A DNA stretch of 64,000 nucleotides, from assembly GCA_016720745.1 (NCBI GenBank), contig JADKKA010000022.1, positions 1,240,001 to 1,304,000 on the forward strand, in the 5' to 3' direction. Numbering within the stretch: the first letter of the stretch is position 1; every line of letters starts with the position of its first letter. The notes below the pieces were generated by a model. It was not told the origin of the DNA, searched no databases, and was given only the letters and a program-made list of their open reading frames with translations. Both the position numbers and the translations under genes were made by a program. Positions 27,507 to 35,977 of the stretch are shown here, in pieces. The stretch is from Chitinophagaceae bacterium (GTDB lineage Bacteria > Bacteroidota > Bacteroidia > Chitinophagales > Chitinophagaceae).

Positions 27507-29192
27507 ATGGCGGATAATCAATACGACGCAATTGTGGTAGGCTCCGGAATCAGCGGAGGCTGGGCAGCCAAAGAACTGGCGGAAAAAGGACTTAAAGTAT
27601 TGTTACTCGAAAGAGGTCGCAATATTGAACATGTTAAAGACTATGTCAACGCCACCAAAGAATCCTGGGAGTTTCCTCACCGGGGCGGACGTACCCAGCA
27701 GATGATCAAAGATTATCCGGTACTCAAAAGAGATTACCCCCTGAATGAAACCAACCTCGATTACTGGTGCAGCGATAAGGATCATCCTTATTCAGAAACC
27801 AAACGTTTCGACTGGTACCGTGGTTATCATGTCGGTGGCCGTTCCCTGATGTGGGGCCGCCAGAGTTACCGCTGGAACAAATGGGATTTTGAAGCCAATG
27901 CCAAAGAAGGTATCGCCATTGACTGGCCCATCCGCTATGATGATCTGGCCTCCTGGTATAGCTATGTAGAAAGATTTGCCGGAATACAGGGCAGTAAAGA
28001 AGGTTTGGAAGTGTTACCTGACGGTGAATTCCTTCCAGCCATGGATTTGAATATTGTGGAGAAAGACCTGGCCGCAAAAATCAAAGCACATTACAAAGGA
28101 CAAAGGCATATGTTTATTGGCCGCAGTGCCAATATCACCGAAGCAAGACCCGAACAAAACCGAACCAATTGCCAGTACCGCGATCGTTGCTGGAGAGGTT
28201 GTCCCTTCGGTGCTTATTTCAGTTCCCAAAGCGCCACTTTACCAGCGGCTATGAAAACAGGGAACCTCACCCTCCGCCCCTTTTCTATCGTAACAAAAGT
28301 GTTATACGATAAGGATAAAAAGAAAGCCAGCGGCGTGGAAATCATGGATGCAACTGATAACAAGACCTACGAATTCAAATCCAAAATTGTATTCCTCTGC
28401 GCTTCTGCATTCAACAGCACCTGGATCCTGATGAACAGTGCCAATGATATCTGGCCGGGAGGTCTGGGTAGTGCCAGTGGTGAACTCGGACATAATGTAA
28501 TGGATCACCATTTCCGTGCCGGTGCCGGTGGTACCGTGGAAGGATTCGAGGATAAATATGTATATGGCAGAAGACCTACAGGTATATATGTGCCCCGTTT
28601 CCGGAATATCTATGAAGATAAAAGAGATTATCTCCGTGGATTCGGTTACCAGGGCGGTGCAAGCCGGGGTCGCGGATTGCCTGTGGCCGAACTCACCATC
28701 GGAGCCGATCTGAAAGAAGCCCTGAGCCAGCCCTCCGAGCATTGGTATTTTGGCATGACCGGCTTCGGAGAGATGCTTCCCTACCATGAAAATAAAATCA
28801 GCCTGAGCAAAACCCTGAAAGATAAATGGGGATTGCCCTCACTGGATTTCGATGTAGAGATCAAGGAAAATGAAAAGAAGATGCGGATCGACATGATGAA
28901 TGATGCCAAAGAAATATTGGAAGCTGCCGGTATGAAAGATGTAAAAGCCAACGACAATGGCTATGCTCCCGGTATGGGCATCCATGAAATGGGAACAGCC
29001 CGTATGGGTCGTGACCCCAAGACCTCAGTGCTCAATGGCAATAACCAGGTTTGGGATGCACCCAATGTTTTTGTAACCGACGGTGCCTGTATGACTTCAG
29101 CCTCCTGTGTCAATCCCTCTCTTACTTATATGGCATTGACCGCAAGGGCAGCTGATTTTGCCGTGAATGAACTCAAGAAACAAAATCTTTAA
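27507..29192 (+). CDS. GMC family FAD-dependent sugar dehydrogenase, large subunit
   Basis: A 561-residue flavoprotein. FAD motif VVGSGISGGWAAKELAEKG at residues 10-28, GGRSLMWGRQ, and the C-terminal MTSASCVNPSLTYMALTARA block of the GMC C-domain. GCPFGAYFSSQ and a Cys-rich NCQYRDRCWRGCPFGA region near residue 225 could hold a cofactor or disulfide. It has no signal peptide; the Tat-signal small subunit (next gene, 20 bp later) probably carries it across the membrane. It matches gluconate/2-keto dehydrogenase-like complexes. Confidence 0.9.
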   Translation: MADNQYDAIVVGSGISGGWAAKELAEKGLKVLLLERGRNIEHVKDYVNATKESWEFPHRGGRTQQMIKDYPVLKRDYPLNETNLDYWCSDKDHPYSETKRFDWYRGYHVGGRSLMWGRQSYRWNKWDFEANAKEGIAIDWPIRYDDLASWYSYVERFAGIQGSKEGLEVLPDGEFLPAMDLNIVEKDLAAKIKAHYKGQRHMFIGRSANITEARPEQNRTNCQYRDRCWRGCPFGAYFSSQSATLPAAMKTGNLTLRPFSIVTKVLYDKDKKKASGVEIMDATDNKTYEFKSKIVFLCASAFNSTWILMNSANDIWPGGLGSASGELGHNVMDHHFRAGAGGTVEGFEDKYVYGRRPTGIYVPRFRNIYEDKRDYLRGFGYQGGASRGRGLPVAELTIGADLKEALSQPSEHWYFGMTGFGEMLPYHENKISLSKTLKDKWGLPSLDFDVEIKENEKKMRIDMMNDAKEILEAAGMKDVKANDNGYAPGMGIHEMGTARMGRDPKTSVLNGNNQVWDAPNVFVTDGACMTSASCVNPSLTYMALTARAADFAVNELKKQNL

Positions 29193-29212
29193 TAACCTAA
29201 TTTCTCAGGCAT

Positions 29213-29848
29213 ATGGACAGAAGAGAACTATTAAAAATGATTGCCATCGTTACTGGTGGTGCCGTAGTGGGTGGTGAACTCATGCTCACCGGTTGCAAAA
29301 CCGGAGCCAAATCAGAAGCCGGATTCAGCGCATCCCAGATTTCTTTGCTGGATGAAATCGGTGAAACCATCATTCCGGCAACCACTGTTCCGGGAGCTAA
29401 AGCGGCGCAGATTGGAGAATTCATGAAAGTCATGATCACCGATTGCTATACCCAGGCGGAACAGGATGTATTCATGAAAGGCATCAGCAGTCTGGAAGAA
29501 GCCTGCAAAAAAGCCAATAGCAAATCCTATATGGATTGCACTCCGCAACAACGCCATGACTTCCTGATCACGCTTGAAAAAGAAGCCACCGAATACAATA
29601 AAGGGCGTGATGAAAGGAACAAAGCCAAAAGGGAAGCTTTGAATAAAGAAAATGAAAAACTGGCCTGGAAAGACCAGAAAGAATTTGTATCCGAGCCCCC
29701 GCATTATTATACCATGATGAAACAACTGACCCTGAATGGTTATTTCAGTTCCAAGATCGGTATGACAGAGGCCCTGCGCCACCTGCCGGTTCCCGGAAAA
29801 TATGATGGAGCATTCCCTTATACAAAAGGCGACCGTGCCTGGGCCTGA
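29213..29848 (+). CDS. Gluconate 2-dehydrogenase subunit 3-like protein
   Basis: A 211-residue Tat-signal lipoprotein (RRELLKM, then LTGCKTG with Cys at residue 28). The body matches subunit 3: FSASQISLLDEIGETIIPATTVPGAKAAQIGEFM. It pairs with the GMC subunit encoded just upstream and probably acts as chaperone, anchor and export partner. Confidence 0.9.
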   Translation: MDRRELLKMIAIVTGGAVVGGELMLTGCKTGAKSEAGFSASQISLLDEIGETIIPATTVPGAKAAQIGEFMKVMITDCYTQAEQDVFMKGISSLEEACKKANSKSYMDCTPQQRHDFLITLEKEATEYNKGRDERNKAKREALNKENEKLAWKDQKEFVSEPPHYYTMMKQLTLNGYFSSKIGMTEALRHLPVPGKYDGAFPYTKGDRAWA

Positions 29849-29865
29849 TGAAAAAATAATATATA

Positions 29866-30759
29866 ATGAACAACGAGAGAAGAAAGTTTTTGAAATTAAC
29901 CGGAGCGGTGGCCATGGGATCCATCCTCCTGCCCTCCTGTGCGGTGAAAACTACCGCACCTGCTATTGATATGGCTCCTGGCGCAGGCGCCGATCTTTCC
30001 CGTTTTGGCTTGCAACTCTATACACTGCGGGATGATATGCCCAAAGACCCTTCCGCTGTACTTAAACAGGTAGCTTCATTCGGTTACAAACAAATCGAAA
30101 GTTATGAAGGGGCCAAAGGGATGTTCTGGGGAATGGGTAATACCGGTTTCAAAAAATACATGGACGATCTGGGCATGACCATCGTAGCCAGCCATTGTGA
30201 TATCAGTAAAGATTTTCAGAAAAAAGCCGCTGATGCCGCTGCCATCGGAATGAAATACCTGATTTGTCCCTGGCTCGGACCACAGAAATCACTGGATGAA
30301 TTTAAAAAAGCCGCCGCAAGATTCAATGAGTGTGGTAATATCTGCAAAACAGAAGGCATTCAGTTTGCCTATCATAACCACGACTATAGTTTCAAAACAC
30401 TGGAAGGACAATTACCACAGGATGTGATGATGAATGAAACAGATCCTTCACTGGTAGATTTTGAAATGGATATTTACTGGGTGGTTGCAGGGGGCCAGGA
30501 TCCCGAAGCCTGGTTTAAAAAATATAAAAACCGTTTCAGACTTTGTCATGTTAAGGACCGCAGCAAAACACCCGGCACCGACAATGGCAAGAACTCGGTT
30601 GACCTTGGCACAGGTAGCATCAACTGGAAATCTGTTTTGAAGACCGCTGCCGATAACGGTATGAAGCATTTCATAGTGGAGCAGGAAGCATATCCAAATG
30701 GTACTCCATTGGAAGCGGTGAAAACAAATGCCGGTTACATGAAGAAATTGAAAATCTGA
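29866..30759 (+). CDS. Sugar phosphate isomerase/epimerase-like TIM barrel, Tat lipoprotein
   Basis: A 297-residue protein with a Tat motif (RRKFLKLTG) and a lipobox (LLPSCAV). LQLYTLRDDMPKDPSAVLKQVASFGY starts the barrel; metal ligand segments are FAYHNHDYSF, DFEMDIYWV, RLCHVKDRS and FIVEQEAYP. It is the last gene of the permease-isomerase-GMC-subunit 3 operon. A role on 3-keto sugars in the periplasm is inferred from context. Confidence 0.88.
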   Translation: MNNERRKFLKLTGAVAMGSILLPSCAVKTTAPAIDMAPGAGADLSRFGLQLYTLRDDMPKDPSAVLKQVASFGYKQIESYEGAKGMFWGMGNTGFKKYMDDLGMTIVASHCDISKDFQKKAADAAAIGMKYLICPWLGPQKSLDEFKKAAARFNECGNICKTEGIQFAYHNHDYSFKTLEGQLPQDVMMNETDPSLVDFEMDIYWVVAGGQDPEAWFKKYKNRFRLCHVKDRSKTPGTDNGKNSVDLGTGSINWKSVLKTAADNGMKHFIVEQEAYPNGTPLEAVKTNAGYMKKLKI

Positions 30760-30784
30760 CAAGCATCTTTGGATTCGATTCTTC

Positions 30785-31519
30785 TTAACCCTGTTGCAGC
30801 GCCTGTCTTAACATTTTTACATCTTCAGGATTGATCCAGTTATTCATATAACTTTCTGAAGAACCTGCAAAGCCTGGATGGATATACTCCATTGCACTGG
30901 CCAGTTTGCCCCGAAGTGAAGAATGAAATTCAGTGCAGCCTGTTTTTGCTGCCAGCATCTTTATATTCTCTGCCCGAACACCACTCCCTGGCATAATGAT
31001 AATCCGGTTATCTGCTGTTTGATTTAATTGTGTAATCAGGTCTATGCCATCTGGCGCTGCCGGTCTTTGTCCGGATGTAAGAATGCGTTCACAACCTATT
31101 GCTATAATTTGTTCTACTGCTTCAAACGGATCACGGCAACGATCGAAAGCCCGGTGAAAAGTAACACCCATCGGATAGGCCGCATCCACCAGCTTTTTGC
31201 ATTGCTCTGCCGCAATACTTCCATCCGCTGCTAACATACCGATCACAACACCGTCGCATCCCAGCGCTTTGCATATTTTTACATCCTGCAGCATGATATC
31301 AAACTCTTCCGCTGAATATAAAAAGTCACCCCCTCTGGGACGAATTATCGGATACAACAAAACGGAGAATGCCTCCCGGCATTGACGAATGGTTCCATAA
31401 GAAGGAGTTGTTCCACCTTCTGCCAGGTTACCACATAACTCAATCCGGTTGGCCCCGCCCTCTACTGCAGAAGCCGTTGTACTAAAATCGGAAGTGGCTA
31501 TTTCTATGATGTACTTCAT
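30785..31519 (-). CDS. cutC: CutC-family protein
   Basis: A 244-residue TIM-barrel protein. The family motifs GANRIELCGNLAEGGTTPS, PIIRPRGGDFLYS, GVVIGML, TFHRAFD and ILTSGQRPAAPDG are present. CutC was linked to copper tolerance but its direct role is debated. It is convergent with the sugar operon and is preceded (upstream on the minus strand) by repeat element R2. Confidence 0.92.
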   Translation of the reverse strand: MKYIIEIATSDFSTTASAVEGGANRIELCGNLAEGGTTPSYGTIRQCREAFSVLLYPIIRPRGGDFLYSAEEFDIMLQDVKICKALGCDGVVIGMLAADGSIAAEQCKKLVDAAYPMGVTFHRAFDRCRDPFEAVEQIIAIGCERILTSGQRPAAPDGIDLITQLNQTADNRIIIMPGSGVRAENIKMLAAKTGCTEFHSSLRGKLASAMEYIHPGFAGSSESYMNNWINPEDVKMLRQALQQG

Positions 31520-31534
31520 ATTTATAAAGATAAA

Positions 31535-31787
31535 GTCCGGAAGATGGCAGTCTTCAGTCTGTTAGTCATCAGTCGGCAGTCAGCAGTCAACAGTCAGCAG
31601 TCAGCAGTCGGCAGTCATCAGTCTGTTAGTCTGTCAGTGTTTACACAGAGGTGGTAATTGAAATAACTAACGCTGAACCTGGTGTTGGCTAAACTACTCA
31701 ACATCTCAACTACTCAACTACAAATGCAGTTCACTTCTTAGAACTCAATATCTAATACCAAATTCCCAATAACTAATATCCCACTCT
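31535..31787 (-). repeat. Composite heptad repeat element R2 (inverted copy of R5)
   Basis: On the minus strand, starting at the asparaginase stop: AT-rich heptads such as GTATTAG, then a core with TTGAGTTCTAAGAAG, GTTGAGTA-type octads, CCTCTGTGTAAACACTGA, and a run of about 12 GACTGNN units. The same order and much of the same core sequence occurs on the plus strand at 38.38-38.64 kb. Confidence 0.85.
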
Positions 31788-32822
31788 CTACTCCATCACA
31801 AACTTCGCCTTCACCAATCTTTCCTCTCCCTGGTTCCTGATGGCATATTCAAATCCCTTGTGTATGGACCAGGCTCCCACCTGACCTTTTTTATTAATGG
31901 CCAGAAACCCAACCTGAATATCTTTTGCCTTCGGCCCTTTGATCCTGATGATTCTTTCAATTACTTTTTTGCAGGCCATTTCAGGCGATAATCCCTGTCG
32001 CATCAGTTCCACTACTGAATGTGAGCCGGCCACCCTGATCACATCCTCACCCTGACCGGTTGCGGTGCAGGCTCCAACTTCATTATCAACAAATAAACCC
32101 GCACCAATGATTGGTGAATCTCCCAGCCGTCCACGCATTTTAAACCCGGCACCACTGGTGGTACAACTTCCACTCAGATTTCCATTTGTATCCATGGCTA
32201 CCATACCGATGGTATCATGATTCCATTCTCCATTACTTAAACGGGCTGGTGCAAATGGCCCATGTCCTCCCTGTTTATTTTCCACATTGATGGCTGGTGG
32301 TTTGTACTCCGATTTGATCAGCCAGTCCTTGTATGCTTTTTCCGCTTCCGGAGATAATTTTTGCTCTTCCAATGGGAAACCCTCGGCTACGGCAAATTGC
32401 TGGGCACCACTACCCACCAGCATCACATGTGGTGTTTTTTCCATCACTCTGCGCGCCACCGCAATCGGGTGTTTGATTCTTTCCAGAAAAGCCACACTGC
32501 CACAATTGGAAAATTCATCCATGATACAGGCATCCAGGGTCACAAATCCATCACGGTCGGGATTGGCACCCAGTCCCACACAACAGTTTTGCTCTTCTTC
32601 AGTTACCATGACCCCTTTCTCCACCGCATCCAGGGCCCGGCCTCCCTTACTGAGAATATCCCAGGCCGCTTTATTAGCCCTGATTCCCGCATCCCAGGTC
32701 GACACCACCACCGGCTTGCCCTTAATAGCCGGATGCAGGTCATTTCCCCTCAAGGGCTGTCCAATAGCAGTTGCGAGTCCGGTAAATGCCGATGCCTGAA
32801 TAAACTTTCGCCTGTTAATCAT
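31788..32822 (-). CDS. N4-(beta-N-acetylglucosaminyl)-L-asparaginase (Ntn hydrolase)
   Basis: A 344-residue enzyme with a Tat-type signal (RRKFIQASAFTG). The autocleavage site HDTIGMV near residue 200 supplies the catalytic Thr. VSTWDAG, EEEQNCCVGLGANPDRDGFVTLD, and GDSPIIGAGLF plus GACTATGQGE are typical of glycosylasparaginases. It would release GlcNAc-linked asparagine from N-glycan remnants, consistent with the nearby hexosamine genes. Confidence 0.92.
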   Translation of the reverse strand: MINRRKFIQASAFTGLATAIGQPLRGNDLHPAIKGKPVVVSTWDAGIRANKAAWDILSKGGRALDAVEKGVMVTEEEQNCCVGLGANPDRDGFVTLDACIMDEFSNCGSVAFLERIKHPIAVARRVMEKTPHVMLVGSGAQQFAVAEGFPLEEQKLSPEAEKAYKDWLIKSEYKPPAINVENKQGGHGPFAPARLSNGEWNHDTIGMVAMDTNGNLSGSCTTSGAGFKMRGRLGDSPIIGAGLFVDNEVGACTATGQGEDVIRVAGSHSVVELMRQGLSPEMACKKVIERIIRIKGPKAKDIQVGFLAINKKGQVGAWSIHKGFEYAIRNQGEERLVKAKFVME

Positions 32823-32955
32823 GTTGTTGAGTTATACAAATCGAAATTAACCGATTCCGGCCCAATTCATGCCAAAAAAGGATTAACAAAACAGAAAGAA
32901 GAAATATTTGATGTTTAAACATTGATTATATACCTTTACACCATAAATCAAGAAA

Positions 32956-33513
32956 ATGAAAATAGCAATCATATCCGGAAGTCCCCGAACCGCCAGTGTT
33001 ACCCGACGTGTAGCCCTTTACCTTCAGGGCTGGCTGAAAAAAAACAGCAGCCATGAAATTGATCTGATCGAAATGAAAGACTGGGATGTACCACCGGTAC
33101 AAACGGTATGGGTTACACCCGATAAAGCTCCTGTAGCACTCCAGCCGCTGGCTGAGAAAATATTTAATGCAGATGGATATATCCTGGTGACACCGGAATA
33201 TAATGGAAGCTACTCTCCTGCCATGAAGAACCTGCTCGATCATTTTCCTAAAAGACACCACAAGCCATTTGGGATTGTAACAGCGTCGCCGGGTGCCATG
33301 GGTGGGATGCGTGCTTCCCAGCAATTACTGCAACTGGTGCCGGCATTGTTTGGTATTGCATCGCCTTATATGCTGATCACACCGGCCGTGGATAAGAAAT
33401 TCAGTCCGGATGGCGACCTGATCGACGAAAGTTTCCAGAATGCAGTTCATAATTTTATTACTGAATTTCTCTGGCTTGCTGAAAAAATAGTCGTTGAAAA
33501 AGTAACCGCTTAA
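32956..33513 (+). CDS. NADPH-dependent FMN reductase
   Basis: A 185-residue flavodoxin-like protein. IISGSPRTASVTRRVA (phosphate loop) and VTPEYNGSYSPAMKNLLDH (FMN contact) are typical of the FMN_red/azoreductase family. It reduces flavin, quinones or azo compounds. It is 10 bp upstream of the first pirin gene and probably co-transcribed; the pairing with quercetinase-like pirins suggests handling of aromatic or redox-active compounds. Confidence 0.9.
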   Translation: MKIAIISGSPRTASVTRRVALYLQGWLKKNSSHEIDLIEMKDWDVPPVQTVWVTPDKAPVALQPLAEKIFNADGYILVTPEYNGSYSPAMKNLLDHFPKRHHKPFGIVTASPGAMGGMRASQQLLQLVPALFGIASPYMLITPAVDKKFSPDGDLIDESFQNAVHNFITEFLWLAEKIVVEKVTA

Positions 33514-33523
33514 AGCATAACAA

Positions 33524-34237
33524 ATGAAAACCATCATACACAAAGCCGGTACACGTGGACATGCCAAACATGGCTGGCTGGACTCCTATCACACATTTAG
33601 TTTTGCCGGTTATTACCAGGCAGACCGCATGCACTTTGGTGCCCTTCGGGTGCTGAATGATGATACAGTGGCCGGTGGCATGGGCTTCGGCACACACCCG
33701 CATGATAATATGGAGATCATCTCCATCCCCACCAGTGGTGACCTGGAACATAAAGACAGTATTGGAAATACCCAGGTGATAAAGCAGGGAGATGTGCAGG
33801 TAATGAGTGCAGGTACCGGTGTTCAACACTCCGAAAAAAATAAGAACCAGGACCAACCCGTCAAATTCTTCCAGATCTGGATATTTCCCAATCAAAAGAA
33901 TGTTGAACCAAGGTATGATCAGCAACATTTTGATGATACAGAAAAACACAACCGCCTGCTAACCGTTGTATCTCCCCTCGGATCAAATGATCCCGGTGTA
34001 CAAATTCACCAGGAAGCCTGGTTCAGTCTCGGTAAACTGGATAAAGATTTTCAAACCATTTATGAATTGAAAAAAAATGGCAACGGTGTTTACGTTTTTG
34101 TGATCGAAGGAGAAGTATCCATTAACGGAGAATTACTGCAAAAGCGTGACGGCATGGGTATCACTGATACCACAGGATTCGATCTCGTAGCAAACACAGA
34201 TGCAGAGGTTTTATTGATGGAAGTACCGGTGAGTTAG
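33524..34237 (+). CDS. Pirin family protein (YhaK/quercetinase-like)
   Basis: A 237-residue bicupin. The metal site is visible: HPHDNMEIIS (two His and Glu) and GVQHSEKN (His). This is the short YhaK-like form. Members are quercetin 2,3-dioxygenases or redox sensors. It is followed 114 bp later by a second pirin of a different subfamily, with repeat element R3 between. Confidence 0.9.
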   Translation: MKTIIHKAGTRGHAKHGWLDSYHTFSFAGYYQADRMHFGALRVLNDDTVAGGMGFGTHPHDNMEIISIPTSGDLEHKDSIGNTQVIKQGDVQVMSAGTGVQHSEKNKNQDQPVKFFQIWIFPNQKNVEPRYDQQHFDDTEKHNRLLTVVSPLGSNDPGVQIHQEAWFSLGKLDKDFQTIYELKKNGNGVYVFVIEGEVSINGELLQKRDGMGITDTTGFDLVANTDAEVLLMEVPVS

Positions 34238-34345
34238 ATATTGGCAATTAGTTATTAGATATTGGGTATTAGACTGCCGAATATCAATAACTTACTCTTG
34301 ACTCTAGACTGTAGACTGCCGACTGTAGACTCCCGACTAAATACT
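34238..34345 (+). repeat. Heptad repeat element R3
   Basis: Starts with the TAG stop of the pirin gene itself (…GTTAG), continuing with AT-rich heptads such as ATATTGG and TTATTAG, and ends with a degenerate run of about six GACTNNN units at about 34300-34340, seven bases before the next ATG. Confidence 0.75.
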
Positions 34346-34351
34346 AAAAAC

Positions 34352-35227
34352 ATGAACACACTTAAAGCAATCGAATATACCATCAACCCTCCCCCGCCGC
34401 ACATGGTGGGAGATGGATTCAGAGTGCATAGTTTTTTCCCGGGAGGGAGATTGATCGATAAAAAAAGAATGAGTCCTTTTTTTCTGTTGGATTACGGTGC
34501 AAAGGTTGATTTCACTCCTTCCGCTGAACCAAGAGGGGTTGGTGTACATCCGCATGCCGGTTTTGAAACAGTGACCATTGCTTATCATGGTAAAATCGCC
34601 CATCACGACAGTGCCGGTAATCACGGAATCATAGGTGAAGGGGATGTGCAATGGATGACGGCCGGATCCGGTTTATTGCATAAAGAATACCATGAAGAAG
34701 GATTCAGTAAAGCAGGAGGCTTGTTTCAAATGGTGCAGCTTTGGGTGAACCTGCCCGCTGCCCATAAAAAAACAAAACCCAAGTACCAGGAGATCACCCA
34801 TCCGCAAATGGGCCGTCACATTCTGGATGATGGTAAAAGTTTTATTGAAGTGATTGCCGGAACTTATCAGGAGACAAAAGGTCCTGCCTTTACTTTCAGT
34901 CCGATGGAGGTATACAATGCCCGGCTTCAAAAAAATGCAACAGCAAGAATCAGACTTCCTGCCCATTACAATACCGGCATGCTGGTGATTGAAGGAAATG
35001 TGGAGATCAATGGCAGCAATGTCGCCACCGATCATTTTGTTTTATTCAGGAATGAAGGAGAAGAAATTCAACTCAAGGCTGCCGAAAATAGTATCGTACT
35101 TATTTTATCCGGCGAACCCATCCAGGAACCCATTGCCGCTTACGGTCCCTTCCTGATGAATACCTGGCCCGAAGTAGAACAGGCGATCAGGGATGCGAAT
35201 GCCGGGAAGTTTGGGACGCTTGAGTAA
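34352..35227 (+). CDS. Pirin family protein (full-length)
   Basis: A 291-residue bicupin starting at the ATG at 34352 (MNTLKAIEYTINPPPP). A longer frame from 34262 would be made of repeat-derived residues, so it is rejected. The site HPHAGFETVT and LLHKEYHE is intact. GDGFRVHSFFPGG is typical of full-length pirins. Members bind iron and may act as quercetinases or redox regulators. Confidence 0.9.
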   Translation: MNTLKAIEYTINPPPPHMVGDGFRVHSFFPGGRLIDKKRMSPFFLLDYGAKVDFTPSAEPRGVGVHPHAGFETVTIAYHGKIAHHDSAGNHGIIGEGDVQWMTAGSGLLHKEYHEEGFSKAGGLFQMVQLWVNLPAAHKKTKPKYQEITHPQMGRHILDDGKSFIEVIAGTYQETKGPAFTFSPMEVYNARLQKNATARIRLPAHYNTGMLVIEGNVEINGSNVATDHFVLFRNEGEEIQLKAAENSIVLILSGEPIQEPIAAYGPFLMNTWPEVEQAIRDANAGKFGTLE

Positions 35228-35462
35228 GTCCGTAGTCGTTAGCCCTTAGTCATTAGTATGTAGTCCTTAAAGTGTAACATTCTGGTATTTATTGATACGG
35301 CTTGCGGTAAGCTGACCGACGACTACAGACTCTCGACTGTAGACTGATGACTGTAGACTGATGACAGCCGACTGACGACTGTCGACTGATAAACTGACTG
35401 ACTGTTGACTGCCGACTGCTGACTGCCGACTGCTGACTGCCGACTGCCGACTACCGACTGCT
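35228..35462 (+). repeat. Composite heptad repeat element R4
   Basis: Directly after the pirin stop are seven-base units of the type GTCNTTA (to about 35275), then about 18 GACTGNN units from about 35310 to 35460. The array extends into the 3' end of the convergent NTF2-like gene and supplies its stop codon and last three to four residues. Confidence 0.8.
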
Positions 35463-35921
35463 CATAAAATCCCCCAAACTCTTCCTCGCCCCCTTCTGTA
35501 TCTTTCTTTGCATCCATCCCATCCAGCCAAATAAAGCACCCTTCCAGCCCAGGGCCTGAGAAGCCCACTTGCTGAGTTTAAAAGCATCGCTGTGTTCAAT
35601 GATTTTACCGTCTTTCAGTCGCATGAATGCCTTGATATGATTCACCACTTTACGGCCGGTTTTGGAAAAAGTATAGGTAGCCACCCAGTTACAGGTAGCA
35701 TATTCTTCATCCAGCAACTGAATATTGGAAAAAGTGAGTGAAAAATCCTTTGCATTTTTACATAACATTTCCCACATGGCCCTCACTTCGTCCCCTTTCA
35801 GCAATCCGAAAGCAGGATCACTGAATACAATATCCTCGTTGTAACAACTATTCATGGTGGCGGCATCCCGCTGCTGGAAAGCGGTATAGAATTTTGTAAT
35901 AACAGATTCATTTGTTTGCAT
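35451..35921 (-). CDS. NTF2/SnoaL-like polyketide-cyclase-fold protein
   Basis: A 156-residue protein of the SnoaL-like fold: ITKFYTAFQQRDAATMNSCYNEDIVFSDPAFG and HIKAFMRLKDGKIIEHSDAFKLSKWASQALG. Such proteins are isomerases, hydrolases or ligand binders; the function cannot be read here. The C-terminal residues SSR and the stop TAG come from the GACTG-type repeat. Confidence 0.88.
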   Translation of the reverse strand: MQTNESVITKFYTAFQQRDAATMNSCYNEDIVFSDPAFGLLKGDEVRAMWEMLCKNAKDFSLTFSNIQLLDEEYATCNWVATYTFSKTGRKVVNHIKAFMRLKDGKIIEHSDAFKLSKWASQALGWKGALFGWMGWMQRKIQKGARKSLGDFMSSR

Positions 35922-35977
35922 AAATGGAAGACTTACTGATGAAGATTGGCTAATTTAGGCCAATAAAATTGTACGAA

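Noticed and set aside
34262..34351. Upstream extension of the second pirin (frame from 34262)
   Set aside because: The added residues are encoded by repeat element R3; the family N-terminus begins at the ATG at 34352.
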